Assembly (NCBI RefSeq): GCF_007197885.1
Contig: NZ_VKKG01000001.1
Span: 580,334 to 644,333, forward strand
Length of the DNA stretch: 64,000 bases
DNA from: Tessaracoccus rhinocerotis
Lineage (GTDB): Bacteria > Actinomycetota > Actinomycetes > Propionibacteriales > Propionibacteriaceae
Direction: 5' to 3'
Part shown: positions 31,806-40,195 of the stretch, piece after piece
Numbering within the stretch: the first letter of the stretch is position 1
How the letters are laid out: each line of letters starts with the position of its first letter
Made by a program: the position numbers and the translations under genes
The notes under the pieces: generated by a model
What the model saw: only the letters and a program-made list of their open reading frames with translations
The model's database searches: none
What the model was told of the DNA's origin: nothing

Positions 31806-32837
31806 ATGAACCAGACATTCGAGGAACTCATGAGGACAGCTGATCCGGCACGCGACGTCGGCCCCCTCCCCCCGGCGCGCCGCGCCGCTGTCCTGGAGGC
31901 AGCGACCACCGCACGGCCCGTCCCGATCCGGCCCGGCCGCCGGCCGCTGAGGTGGGTGGCTGCCGCAGCCGCGTTGGCGTTCGTGGGTGGCGCAGCCGCG
32001 CTCCAGTTCAGGGGCACCCCCGCAGCCGAGGCACGGGCGGACGAAGTACTCGAGACCGCCGCCATCAACGCGACCGATCCCGCAGTCACACCCGGCCAGT
32101 ACTGGGCGGTCACCACGTCGACGACAGGGGTGATGGGGGTGTGCGAGACCGAGAGCAACGAGGACTGCTACAACGGCTACGTGTACCGCAGCACCCGAAC
32201 CGACTACATCGAGGTGACCGGATCACTGCCGAGTTGGCACGTGGACGGCGAGATCGAGGTGGTCGAGGTCCTCGACGAAAGGGCTGCGAATCCACTCCAC
32301 CCTGACCCCAACGTGTGGACCACGAATCTCGCCCCCAACGACTTCCCGGGCGGCTGGCAGCAGACGTCGCCGGCCTGGCTCGCCGCACTCCCACGAGACC
32401 ATGAGCTCCTCAGGGAGCGGCTCTACGCCGAGAGTGCGCAGGGCAACGACAAGTCCGCATTCACCTATGCCACGGACCTGCTCCGGAGCGGTCTCGTCCC
32501 CGCAGACCTCCGGGCCTCGCTGTTCGAGGTGATCGCCTCCATCCCCGGCACGATCGTCACCGAGGAGGTGGCCACCGTCGACAGCAGGGAGGGCGTTGCG
32601 ATCGGGAGGATCGAGGACGGGGAGGTGAAGTCCGAGATCATCATCGATCCCGAGGTCGGCCAGGTGATCGCCGAGCGGGGCTACAGCGAGGACCCGGTGG
32701 TCAGGCAGTGGGATCTGGGCACCACCTATGACCGCCGACTGGTGGACTCCATCCCGCAGGAGGTCTCCGAGATTGCAGTCCGGCAGGTCTGCACCCCGCC
32801 CACCAGCGACAATGCAACCACCTGTGAGGTCGAGTAG
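31806..32837 (+). CDS. CU044_5270-like membrane protein, partner of the ECF sigma gene
   Basis: A 343-residue protein with a cytoplasmic N-terminus of about 50 residues, one helix (LRWVAAAAALAFVGGAAAL), and a large extracytoplasmic domain. That domain includes a CETESNEDCYNGYVYRS segment and ends in Cys-containing VRQVCTPPTSDNATTCEVE. Proteins of this type follow ECF sigma genes in Actinobacteria and are thought to act in the same signalling unit, possibly as anti-sigma or sensor. ATG at 31806 behind AAGGAG at the sigma fragment's stop. Its sigma partner is broken, so present function is uncertain. Confidence 0.75.
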   Translation: MNQTFEELMRTADPARDVGPLPPARRAAVLEAATTARPVPIRPGRRPLRWVAAAAALAFVGGAAALQFRGTPAAEARADEVLETAAINATDPAVTPGQYWAVTTSTTGVMGVCETESNEDCYNGYVYRSTRTDYIEVTGSLPSWHVDGEIEVVEVLDERAANPLHPDPNVWTTNLAPNDFPGGWQQTSPAWLAALPRDHELLRERLYAESAQGNDKSAFTYATDLLRSGLVPADLRASLFEVIASIPGTIVTEEVATVDSREGVAIGRIEDGEVKSEIIIDPEVGQVIAERGYSEDPVVRQWDLGTTYDRRLVDSIPQEVSEIAVRQVCTPPTSDNATTCEVE

Positions 32838-32840
32838 TCC

Positions 32841-33986
32841 TCAGAGCCGGTTGGCCACCACTGCGACGGCGCCGTTCGGGGTCCGGGTGAGCACCAGCGT
32901 TGCGCTCCCGGGCCCCGACGGCTTGAGCTTGCGGCGCAGGTGCGCGGGGTCGACGTCGATGCCCCGTACCTTGATCTCCAAGGTCCCGATCCGCTGTTCC
33001 CGCACGTGGGCCCTGATGGCCTTGGCGTCGTAGGGCAGGACGGCGGTCACCTCGAAGCAATCGGCCAGCGGGGTGTCCACCGCCTCGTCGCTGGATAGGT
33101 AGGCGAGGTGTGGGTCGACCAGCCAGACGTCCTGCCCGGGCGCCACCTCGGCGACCAGCCCGGCCCGGATGACCGCGTTGTCCGGTTCGAGGAGGTACTT
33201 GCCCACCTCCCGGACCTCCAGTTCGCGCGGGGTCTCGGGGGCCCTGAGTTCCACGGGTTCGGCCGCGCCCCTCGGGAACACGATCGCCGAGTAGCCCGCG
33301 GGCTCCCGGTTCCAGAGCGAGACCTCGACCACCGACCCCTGCTCCGAGACCCAGGTGGCGGCGACGCCGTCGGGGATCAGCTCCTTCGGAAGCCCGGGAC
33401 CGAGCTTCACACAGGTGAAGTGGTCCCCGGCGAGGTAGTGCTCCACCAGGGACCACGGGGGCGTGAAGTCCGCGACGTCCCAGGTACGGCCGCGGGCGGT
33501 CCTGCGGGCCGGGTCGAGGAAGACACCGTGCCCCTGTGGAACCTCCACGTCCTCGGCCAGTGCCCGGGCCACGGGCGCACCGCCGACGAGGGCGAGGTTC
33601 GCCGTCGCGTAGGCCGCGGTGGTGGCGTCGGCCTCTACGCCGTGGGCCGTGAGTCCCTCCTGCTGGAACGCCATGGCGTCGGCCCCCAGTCCGCAGCCGA
33701 GGTCCCAGACCTCGATAACGCCCGCCCCGGCGAACCGTCGCGCCCGCCACGCGGCGACGGCCGGTCGGGTGGCCTGCTGCAGCCCGTCGGAGGTGAGGAA
33801 CATCTCGTCGGCGCGCGGGAACTTGTCCCGGGCGCGACGCCGCAGCGCCACCTGGGTCAGCGCCTCGGCTGCCAACTCGGGAGGGAACTCGCGCCGCAGG
33901 CGTTCGGCGGCGCCGAGCGACGTCGGGTCCCGCTCGGCGGCCGCGGCCGCGAGGGCGGCCCGTCCCCGCTCGGTCAGAATCTCCAC
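32841..33986 (-). CDS. class I SAM-dependent methyltransferase with THUMP-like domain
   Basis: A 381-residue protein. The Rossmann SAM-binding motif is VWDLGCGLGADAMAF and is followed by GVEADATTAAYATANL. The region FLDPARRT matches the DPPR/DPPY-type catalytic motif position. The C-terminal half (VDPHLAYLSSDEAVDTPL..., then IKVRGIDVDPAHLRRKLKPSG) is the THUMP-like domain of this family. Probably an RNA methyltransferase; target unknown. GTG at 33986 lies 6 nt behind TACGGT; upstream in-frame starts would run into the divergent S4 gene. Confidence 0.85.
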   Translation of the reverse strand: MEILTERGRAALAAAAAERDPTSLGAAERLRREFPPELAAEALTQVALRRRARDKFPRADEMFLTSDGLQQATRPAVAAWRARRFAGAGVIEVWDLGCGLGADAMAFQQEGLTAHGVEADATTAAYATANLALVGGAPVARALAEDVEVPQGHGVFLDPARRTARGRTWDVADFTPPWSLVEHYLAGDHFTCVKLGPGLPKELIPDGVAATWVSEQGSVVEVSLWNREPAGYSAIVFPRGAAEPVELRAPETPRELEVREVGKYLLEPDNAVIRAGLVAEVAPGQDVWLVDPHLAYLSSDEAVDTPLADCFEVTAVLPYDAKAIRAHVREQRIGTLEIKVRGIDVDPAHLRRKLKPSGPGSATLVLTRTPNGAVAVVANRL

Positions 33987-33992
33987 GTACCC

Positions 33993-33998
33993 ACCGTA
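33993..33998 (-). promoter_or_regulatory. -10 box of the THUMP-like methyltransferase, leaderless start
   Basis: TACGGT on the minus strand, 6 nt before the GTG at 33986. Confidence 0.5.
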
Positions 33999-34035
33999 GG
34001 CGGTGGTGACGCCGTTCCGGTTCCGGCCCCGCCAG

Positions 34036-34041
34036 TACGCT
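34036..34041 (+). promoter_or_regulatory. -10 box of the S4 protein gene
   Basis: TACGCT, about 21 nt before the GTG at 34063; the leader carries GAGGAGG. Confidence 0.4.
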
Positions 34042-34062
34042 TGGACGGGACGAGGAGGCGAA

Positions 34063-34443
34063 GTGACGAGGCTGGACGTGTGGTTGTGGTCGGTGCGGCT
34101 GTTCAAGACGCGCTCCTTGGCCACCAACGCGGTCAAGGGCGGCCACGTCCGCCTGAACGGCGACCCGGTGAAGCCGGCGCACTCCGTGAAGCCCGGGGAC
34201 AGGGTCAGCGTGAAGGAGCCCGGCTGGGTACGCGAGTTCGAGGTGGTGGAACTGCTCAAGAAGCGCGTCGGCGCCCCCGTGGCGGTGAAGGCCTACCTCG
34301 ACCACTCCCCCGAGCGCCCCGCCCACCTGTCCAACCCGGTGGCCCGCCGCGACCGGGGCGCCGGCCGCCCCACCAAGCGGGACCGGCGCGCGATCGACAA
34401 GTTGATGGGACTGCACGACCCGTACGCGTCGGACGAGGACTGA
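34063..34443 (+). CDS. S4-domain RNA-binding protein, Hsp15-like
   Basis: A 126-residue protein. The S4 domain is RLDVWLWSVRLFKTRSLATNAVKGGHVRLNG, followed by a basic C-terminal part (RRDRGAGRPTKRDRR). Hsp15 in E. coli binds stalled 50S-nascent chain complexes; the role in Actinobacteria is less clear. GTG at 34063 has GAGGAGG 5-8 nt upstream. Confidence 0.88.
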   Translation: MTRLDVWLWSVRLFKTRSLATNAVKGGHVRLNGDPVKPAHSVKPGDRVSVKEPGWVREFEVVELLKKRVGAPVAVKAYLDHSPERPAHLSNPVARRDRGAGRPTKRDRRAIDKLMGLHDPYASDED

Positions 34444-34456
34444 GCGGCCCGGCGAG

Positions 34457-34462
34457 TAGACT
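34457..34462 (+). promoter_or_regulatory. -10 box of the ABC permease, leaderless start
   Basis: TAGACT ends 6 nt before the GTG at 34469. Confidence 0.55.
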
Positions 34463-34468
34463 CGGCCG

Positions 34469-35263
34469 GTGCTCGCCCACGGAAGGATCATCGCCGCCTC
34501 CTTCCGGCAGTACTCCACCTACCGGATGGCCACCGCCGCCGGAGTGTTCACGAACACTGTCTTCGGGTTCATCCGCGCCTCCATCATGTTCGCCGCCATC
34601 GCTGCGGCCGGCGGCGAGCTGGGCGGGTACACCGCGCTCCAGGCCGCCACCTACGTGTGGCTCGGACAGGCCCTGCTCGCGCCGGTGGAGGCGTTCGGGA
34701 CCAGGGAGGTCTCGCAGCGCGTCCACCAGGGCGACGTCGCCGTCGACCTGCTGCGCCCCATCGGTTTCCTGTCCCTCTACTACGCGCAGAAGCTGGGCCG
34801 CGCCGGCTTCCTCGTACTGGGCCGCGGGATCCCGCCCCTGGTGGTCGGTGCCCTGGTCACGGGTCTGGCCCTGCCGGAGGATCCCCGTTCCTACCTCCTG
34901 GGTGCCGTGTCGGTGCTGCTGGCCATCACGGTCGCCTTCATGGCGGACATGATGCTCAACCTGGCCGCGTTCTGGGTGATCGAGACCCGCGGGCTCAGCG
35001 TCGTGTACCTCGCGGTGATGAACCTGCTCTCGGGGTTCCTGATCCCGATCGTCTGGTTCCCCGACTGGCTGCTCGGCATCGCCCGGGCCACGCCGTTCCC
35101 CTCGATGATCCAGACGCCGATCGACACCCTCTCGGGTCGGGTGCCGCCGGCAGAGGCGTTGCCGCTGGTGGGGACGCAGCTGGTCTGGGTCCTCGCACTG
35201 GCCTCAGGGGCCAGCCTGATGCTGCGCGCCGGGCAGCGCAGGTTGGAGGTGCAGGGTGGCTGA
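34469..35263 (+). CDS. ABC-2 type permease (first of two)
   Basis: A 264-residue permease with six hydrophobic segments, resembling the COG4587 ABC-2 family. VAVDLLRPIGFLS is the conserved segment of the family. It overlaps the next permease by 8 bp, and the ATPase follows, so the exporter operon is permease-permease-ATPase. Substrate unknown. Confidence 0.85.
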   Translation: MLAHGRIIAASFRQYSTYRMATAAGVFTNTVFGFIRASIMFAAIAAAGGELGGYTALQAATYVWLGQALLAPVEAFGTREVSQRVHQGDVAVDLLRPIGFLSLYYAQKLGRAGFLVLGRGIPPLVVGALVTGLALPEDPRSYLLGAVSVLLAITVAFMADMMLNLAAFWVIETRGLSVVYLAVMNLLSGFLIPIVWFPDWLLGIARATPFPSMIQTPIDTLSGRVPPAEALPLVGTQLVWVLALASGASLMLRAGQRRLEVQGG

Positions 35264-36080
35264 GTCCACGGACCGTCCGGTCTCGCTGCCGCGGATGGTG
35301 GCGACGCTGTACGGGTCGCGCATCCGCTCCCAGGCGAGCTTCCGCACCAGCTTCGTGGCCGACGTGCTGGGCCAGGTCCTGATCGTCGGCACCGAGTTCC
35401 TCGAGCTGTGGGTGATCCTCGCCCAGGTGGGGGTCCTCGGCGGCATGGACCTGACCCAGGTCGCCGTCGTCTACGGGCTGGGCGCGCTGGCCTTCGGTAC
35501 CGCGGACCTGTTCTTCGGCGAGATCGACGGGCTGTCCAACCTCGTCCGCAGCGGGAAACTCGAGACCCTGCTGGTACGGCCCGTTCCCGTGCTGCTGCAG
35601 CTCTCCAGCCTCGACCTGTCCCTGCGCAGGATCGGGCCGATCGGGGTGGGTCTGGCCATGTACGTCACAGCGCTCAACCTGTCCGGCTTCGCGCCCGGTC
35701 CGGCGGAGCTGCTGCTCGCGGTCGTCGCGCCACTGGCGGGAGCGGCGGTGTTCGGCGCCCTGCTGACGATGGCGGGCGCCATGCAGTTCTGGCTCGTCGA
35801 CGGCCGCGAGTTCGCCAACGCGTTCACCTATGGCGGAAACTACGTCGCCACCACCCCCGGCGCGGTGTTCTCGTTGCCGTTGCGCGCGTTCTTCACCTTC
35901 GTGATCCCGGCCACGCTCGTGGCCTACACCCCGACCCTCGCGCTCCTCGACCTGCCCGGCCCGGCGCTGCTGCCGCAGTGGTCAGGCTGGTTGGGGCTGC
36001 CCGCGGCCGCAGTCCTGTGGCTCGTGGCAGCGCTGCTGTGGCGCGCGGGGGTCCGCAGATACACAGGAGCAGGCGGATGA
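35256..36080 (+). CDS. ABC-2 type permease (second of two)
   Basis: A 274-residue permease of the COG3694 type, six hydrophobic segments, with LVRSGKLETLLVRPVPVLLQL as the conserved cytoplasmic loop. Start GTG at 35256 is inside the end of the first permease, and its stop overlaps the ATG of the ATPase. Partner of the permease before it. Confidence 0.87.
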   Translation: MAESTDRPVSLPRMVATLYGSRIRSQASFRTSFVADVLGQVLIVGTEFLELWVILAQVGVLGGMDLTQVAVVYGLGALAFGTADLFFGEIDGLSNLVRSGKLETLLVRPVPVLLQLSSLDLSLRRIGPIGVGLAMYVTALNLSGFAPGPAELLLAVVAPLAGAAVFGALLTMAGAMQFWLVDGREFANAFTYGGNYVATTPGAVFSLPLRAFFTFVIPATLVAYTPTLALLDLPGPALLPQWSGWLGLPAAAVLWLVAALLWRAGVRRYTGAGG

Positions 36081-37063
36081 GCACACCAGAGGACGTCCCG
36101 GCGATCTCGTTGCAGGACCTGAGTCGTGAGTACGTGGTCCGCACCCGGCGGCCGGGCAGGCTCGGTCGCACCCGTGGAGTCGTGCGCGCCGTCGACGGCA
36201 TCACCCTCGACGTCGCCGCTGGCGAGTCCGTCGGCTTCGTGGGCGCCAACGGTGCCGGCAAGTCCACCACCATCAAGATGATGACCGGCATCCTCCAGCC
36301 CACCGGCGGAGGTTTGCGCGTGCTCGGTCGCAGCCCCGTGCCGGAGCGTCGGCAACTGGCGCGCGAGGTGGGCGTGGTGTTCGGGCAGCGCTCGCAGCTG
36401 TGGTGGGACCTGCCGCTGCGGGACTCCTACGGGATCCTCGCGGCCATGCACAGGCTGACTCCCGCCCAGCACGAGTCGCGGCTGGCCCGCCTGGTGGTGG
36501 GGCTGGACCTCTCGGGCTTCCTCGACCGGCCGGTGCGCCAACTCTCGCTCGGACAGCGGATGCGCGGCGAGCTCGCCGCCGCCCTCCTGCACTCGCCCCG
36601 GCTTGTGATCCTCGACGAGCCGACGATCGGCCTGGACATGGTCTCGAAGGAAGGCCTGCGCCGCTTCCTGCGGCAGGACCGCGCCGAGCGGGGCACCACG
36701 TTGTTCCTGACCACCCATGACATGACCGACGTGGAGCGGCTCTGCGACCGGCTCGTCGTCGTGAACTCCGGCACCGTCGCCTACGACGGTGCGCTCGACG
36801 GGTTCCGCGAGGCACTCGGGGCTCCGCGGGAACTGGTGGTTGACCTGGCCGAACCCCGCCGGGAGATCTCTGTTCCCGACGGCGTCACCGTCATGGCCGT
36901 GGAGGCCGACGGCATCCGGCACCGCATCCAGTTCAACGGAGGCGAGCACAAGGTGCCAGCCCTGCTGGCCCACATCGGCGCCCAGGCCGAGATCGCGGAC
37001 CTGACGCTGGGCGAGCCGGCGATCGAGGACCTGGTGCGGGAGATCTACGCCCGGGGGCGCTGA
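36077..37063 (+). CDS. ABC transporter ATP-binding protein
   Basis: A 328-residue ATPase of the COG4586 type. Walker A is GANGAGKSTTIKMM, the signature LSLGQRMRGELAAAL, Walker B LVILDEPTIGLD, and the H-loop TTHDM. The C-terminal extension of about 80 residues is typical of the class. It pairs with the two upstream ABC-2 permeases; the substrate is unknown. ATG at 36077 overlaps the permease stop. It converges with tsaD, leaving only one base between. Confidence 0.92.
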   Translation: MSTPEDVPAISLQDLSREYVVRTRRPGRLGRTRGVVRAVDGITLDVAAGESVGFVGANGAGKSTTIKMMTGILQPTGGGLRVLGRSPVPERRQLAREVGVVFGQRSQLWWDLPLRDSYGILAAMHRLTPAQHESRLARLVVGLDLSGFLDRPVRQLSLGQRMRGELAAALLHSPRLVILDEPTIGLDMVSKEGLRRFLRQDRAERGTTLFLTTHDMTDVERLCDRLVVVNSGTVAYDGALDGFREALGAPRELVVDLAEPRREISVPDGVTVMAVEADGIRHRIQFNGGEHKVPALLAHIGAQAEIADLTLGEPAIEDLVREIYARGR

Positions 37064-37064
37064 A

Positions 37065-38111
37065 CTACCGGACGACGACCGTGGAGACCGGCAGGCTCGA
37101 GTGGCCGCCGAAGTCCATCGGCGACGGCGCCAGTCCGGCCCGGACCACCTCGGAGCCGACGGCGGCGATCATCGCGCCGTTGTCGGTGCACAGTCCGGGG
37201 CGGGGACGGCGAAGTTCGATGCCAACGGCGTTGGCACGCTCCTCCAGCAGGGTCCGGAGCCGCGAGTTCGCCGCCACTCCCCCACCCAGCAGGATGGTCC
37301 CGGTGCCGTGGTGCTGCGCCGCGTCGACGGCCTTGGACGTCAGCACATCGCACACCGCCTCCTGGAAGCTGGCCGCCACGTCCGCCACCGGCACGTCGAG
37401 TCCGTCGAGGCGGCGCTGTTCCACCCACCGGGCGACCGCGGTCTTGAGCCCGGAGAAGCTGAAGTCGAAGCGGTGCTCGACCAGGTCGTGGCGGGCGGTC
37501 AGGCCACGCGGGAAACGGATGGCCCTGGGGTCACCGTCGGCGGCGATCCGGTCTATCACGGGGCCGCCGGGGTAGCTCAGCCCGAGCAGGCGGGCCACCT
37601 TGTCGTAGGCCTCGCCCGCGGCGTCGTCGATCGTGGAGCCCACCTCGACGATGTCGGTCGCGATGTCTTCCACGTGCAGCAGCGAGGTGTGGCCGCCGGA
37701 GACGAGCAGAGCCGTGCTGGGCATGGGCAGCTCACCGTGGTCGAGCAGGTCCACCGCGACGTGGCCGACCAGGTGGTTGACGCCGTAGAGGGGCTTGTCC
37801 AGGTACGCGGCGAGGGCCTTGGCTGCGGAGATGCCCACCAGCAGCGCCCCCATCAGGCCCGGGCCGGCGGTGACGGCGACGGCGTCCACCTCGGCGAGGT
37901 CGACGTCGGCGGTCTCGGCCGCCCGCCGCAGGGTCGGAATGATGGCGGACAGGTGGGCCCGGCTCGCCACCTCGGGCACGACACCGCCGAAGCGGACGTG
38001 CAGGTCCACCGAGCTGGCCACCTCGTTGGCGAGCAGTTCCCGGCCGCGGACGATGCCGATGCCGGTCTCGTCGCAGGAGGACTCGATGCCGATGATCAAG
38101 GGCTCGCTCAC
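37065..38111 (-). CDS. tsaD: tRNA N6-adenosine threonylcarbamoyltransferase TsaD
   Basis: Transfers threonylcarbamoyl to A37 of ANN-decoding tRNAs. The 348-residue protein has [16 protein letters not shown] at the N-terminus, the metal-binding NHLVGHVAV region, and the ASKH-fold [14 protein letters not shown] at 38111 overlaps the rimI stop. Last gene of tsaE-tsaB-rimI-tsaD, all joined by overlaps of 4 bp. Confidence 0.96.
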   Translation of the reverse strand: MSEPLIIGIESSCDETGIGIVRGRELLANEVASSVDLHVRFGGVVPEVASRAHLSAIIPTLRRAAETADVDLAEVDAVAVTAGPGLMGALLVGISAAKALAAYLDKPLYGVNHLVGHVAVDLLDHGELPMPSTALLVSGGHTSLLHVEDIATDIVEVGSTIDDAAGEAYDKVARLLGLSYPGGPVIDRIAADGDPRAIRFPRGLTARHDLVEHRFDFSFSGLKTAVARWVEQRRLDGLDVPVADVAASFQEAVCDVLTSKAVDAAQHHGTGTILLGGGVAANSRLRTLLEERANAVGIELRRPRPGLCTDNGAMIAAVGSEVVRAGLAPSPMDFGGHSSLPVSTVVVR

Positions 38112-38611
38112 TGGGCCACCTCCGTTCCCCAGGCGCCGACGGCGTCGAGATCCAGACCCGTCAGCACCAGTTCCATCACCAGTGCGTGCGCGCCGGCGGC
38201 GTAGTAGTCGCGGCGTTCCCCGATCACGAGGAAGCCGAGGTCGCTGTAGAACGCCACCGCAGCGGCGTTGTCGTGGCGTACCTCCAGCAGCAGCCTCGAG
38301 GCACCCGAGCCCTTCGCCCAGTGCAGGCCGGTCACCACCATCACCCGCGCGAAGCCACGACGACGGTGCTGTTCAGCCACCACCACCCGGTGCAGGTCGG
38401 CGGTGTCCCCGACCAGCTGGAACGTCGCGGCCCCGACGAGGTCGCAGGAGCGGCCGTCGAGGTCGCTCAGGTGTGCGGCCAGCACCAGCCTGTCGGCGGC
38501 GGCCAGTTCGTCGGACCAGAGCTGATCGTTCCAGCGCTCGCCCGCCGGGAAACCCGTCTCGAGCGCGACGATCCCGGGCAGGTCGTCGCGGGTCGCGGTC
38601 TCGATGTTCAT
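38108..38611 (-). CDS. rimI: GNAT N-acetyltransferase, RimI-like
   Basis: A 167-residue acetyltransferase. The acetyl-CoA site has [15 protein letters not shown], and [20 protein letters not shown] is the typical GNAT C-terminal half. Placed between tsaB and tsaD, where RimI (acetyltransferase of ribosomal protein S18) usually lies in Actinobacteria. Specific substrate is inferred. Confidence 0.85.
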   Translation of the reverse strand: MNIETATRDDLPGIVALETGFPAGERWNDQLWSDELAAADRLVLAAHLSDLDGRSCDLVGAATFQLVGDTADLHRVVVAEQHRRRGFARVMVVTGLHWAKGSGASRLLLEVRHDNAAAVAFYSDLGFLVIGERRDYYAAGAHALVMELVLTGLDLDAVGAWGTEVAQ

Positions 38612-39252
38612 CGCCTCACTCGCAGCCTCGGCAGGGTGGACTTCGGTGGCCCACCCACGGTGGCGTCGGCCGGGCGGAGGTAGTAGGGCTCGTCCCCGGC
38701 CGGGGGCAGCTCCCCCCAGCGGGCCGCCATCACGGACGGGTCGAGGACCGTCGGCCCCTCGGAGTCCCAGTCCAGGTCCGGACGGAACTTGTCCGGGACC
38801 GGACCACCAACGGGCAGCTCAGGCAGCTCGCCCGGCGCGGTGACCCGAGGTTCGCCGATGCGTCGGCCGGCCACGTAGCGCGCCCAGTACAGCTCGCTGC
38901 GGCGGGCGTCGGAGGCCACCACGAACTCGGCGGGTGCCGTCACGCCCCACTGCAGCGCGAGGACGTCGAGCGAGCAGACGCCGTGCGGCTGCCTGCCCGC
39001 GAGTTCGGCCAGCGTCCAGGCGGCCGCGACACCGACGCGCAGTCCGGTGAAGGGACCCGGTCCCATGCCGACGACGAACTCATCGACGTCGGTCAGCACC
39101 ACGTGCCGCGCGCACAGTTCCTGCACGGCCGGGACCAGCGCCTCGGCGTGCGCCCGGGTGTCGGGCACCACCGTGAAGGCGACGGGCACGCCGTCGTGGG
39201 CGAGACCGACGGCCACGTGGAACGAGGTGTCGATCGCTAGGGTCCAGGTCAT
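38608..39252 (-). CDS. tsaB: t6A biosynthesis protein TsaB
   Basis: TsaB is a non-catalytic TsaD paralogue in the t6A complex. The 214-residue protein starts MTWTLAIDTSFHVAVGLAHD and has VVGMGPGPFTGLRVGVAAA, the glycine-rich family motif. The ATG at 39252 overlaps the tsaE stop; longer readings upstream would cover tsaE. Confidence 0.93.
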   Translation of the reverse strand: MTWTLAIDTSFHVAVGLAHDGVPVAFTVVPDTRAHAEALVPAVQELCARHVVLTDVDEFVVGMGPGPFTGLRVGVAAAWTLAELAGRQPHGVCSLDVLALQWGVTAPAEFVVASDARRSELYWARYVAGRRIGEPRVTAPGELPELPVGGPVPDKFRPDLDWDSEGPTVLDPSVMAARWGELPPAGDEPYYLRPADATVGGPPKSTLPRLRVRR

Positions 39253-40172
39253 CGCAGCTCCCTGAGCGGTTCCAGGGCGTCGGCCCAGCGTGGTCCGACG
39301 CCGTCGAGCAGCACCGTGCGCACGTCGTCGCCCTCGCTGCGTTCGATGGTGATCTCGAGCCTGTCGTCGGCCAGCCACTCCGCCATGCCCTCGCCCCACT
39401 CCACCATGGTGACGGAGTCCGCGAGGGACTCGTCGAGGTCGATGTCGGCTAGTTCGGCGCCGCCGCCGAGGCGGTAGGCGTCGACGTGCACGAAGGACGG
39501 GCCGTCGGCGGTGGCCTCGTGGAAGCGGGAGATGATGAAAGTCGGCGAGGTGACCTGCCCGTCGACGTGCAGCCCCTCCCCGATGCCCTGGGCGAGTGTG
39601 GTCTTGCCGGCCCCGAGCCCGCCCGTGGCGATGATCACGTCGCCCTTGTGCAGCAGGGCCGCGATCCGCAGTCCGAGCCGGTGCATGTCCCGGGCGGTCG
39701 GGACGTCGATGAGGAGCGGCAGCGGACGCGCCAGGACGTAGCCGTCCTCAGCCTCGCGCACGACGCGGAAGCCGTGGCGCTGCCACCAGGCCAGCAGCTC
39801 GGGGAACTCGCGGCGGCTCAGCAGTTCGACGGTGCGGCAGCCGAGGTCGGAGGCCACGGACGCGGCGCCCTCGATCAGCTGGTGCGCATGCCCCGATCCG
39901 GAGTGCTCCGGCAGCACGCTGACCCGTCGGAACGTGGCGACGTCGCCGTCCACGCTGACCAGCAGGCAGGCGATCAGTTCCCCGTCGAGCTCCAGGCAGA
40001 CACCGTGGCCGTCCCGGATCGCGGACTCGATGTCTGCAACGGTGTCGGACAGCGCCGCAGCCGGCGGATCCACCGGCCTCCGGGCCGCGAAGGCGGTCCG
40101 GATGACCTCGAACATTGCAGCGGCGTCCCCCGCGGCTGCGAGCCGGAGGGACGCCTCAGGAGAAGCATTCAT
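39249..40172 (-). CDS. tsaE: GNAT-TsaE fusion protein
   Basis: A 307-residue fusion. Residues 1-150 form a GNAT acetyltransferase (FRRVSVLPEHSGSGHAHQLIEGA, VELLSRREFPELLAWWQRHGF). Residues about 155-307 form TsaE, the P-loop ATPase of t6A synthesis: Walker A GGLGAGKTTLAQG, VTSPTFIISRF, VHVDAYRLGG, VEWGEG. Stand-alone TsaE is about 150 residues, so the N-terminal domain is an addition. ATG at 40172; TAGAAT is 9 nt upstream. Confidence 0.92.
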   Translation of the reverse strand: MNASPEASLRLAAAGDAAAMFEVIRTAFAARRPVDPPAAALSDTVADIESAIRDGHGVCLELDGELIACLLVSVDGDVATFRRVSVLPEHSGSGHAHQLIEGAASVASDLGCRTVELLSRREFPELLAWWQRHGFRVVREAEDGYVLARPLPLLIDVPTARDMHRLGLRIAALLHKGDVIIATGGLGAGKTTLAQGIGEGLHVDGQVTSPTFIISRFHEATADGPSFVHVDAYRLGGGAELADIDLDESLADSVTMVEWGEGMAEWLADDRLEITIERSEGDDVRTVLLDGVGPRWADALEPLRELR

Positions 40173-40181
40173 AGGGAGACG

Positions 40182-40187
40182 ATTCTA
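40182..40187 (-). promoter_or_regulatory. -10 box of the tsaE operon
   Basis: TAGAAT on the minus strand, 9 nt before the ATG, so the leader would be about two nucleotides. Confidence 0.5.
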
Positions 40188-40195
40188 CCCCTGCA

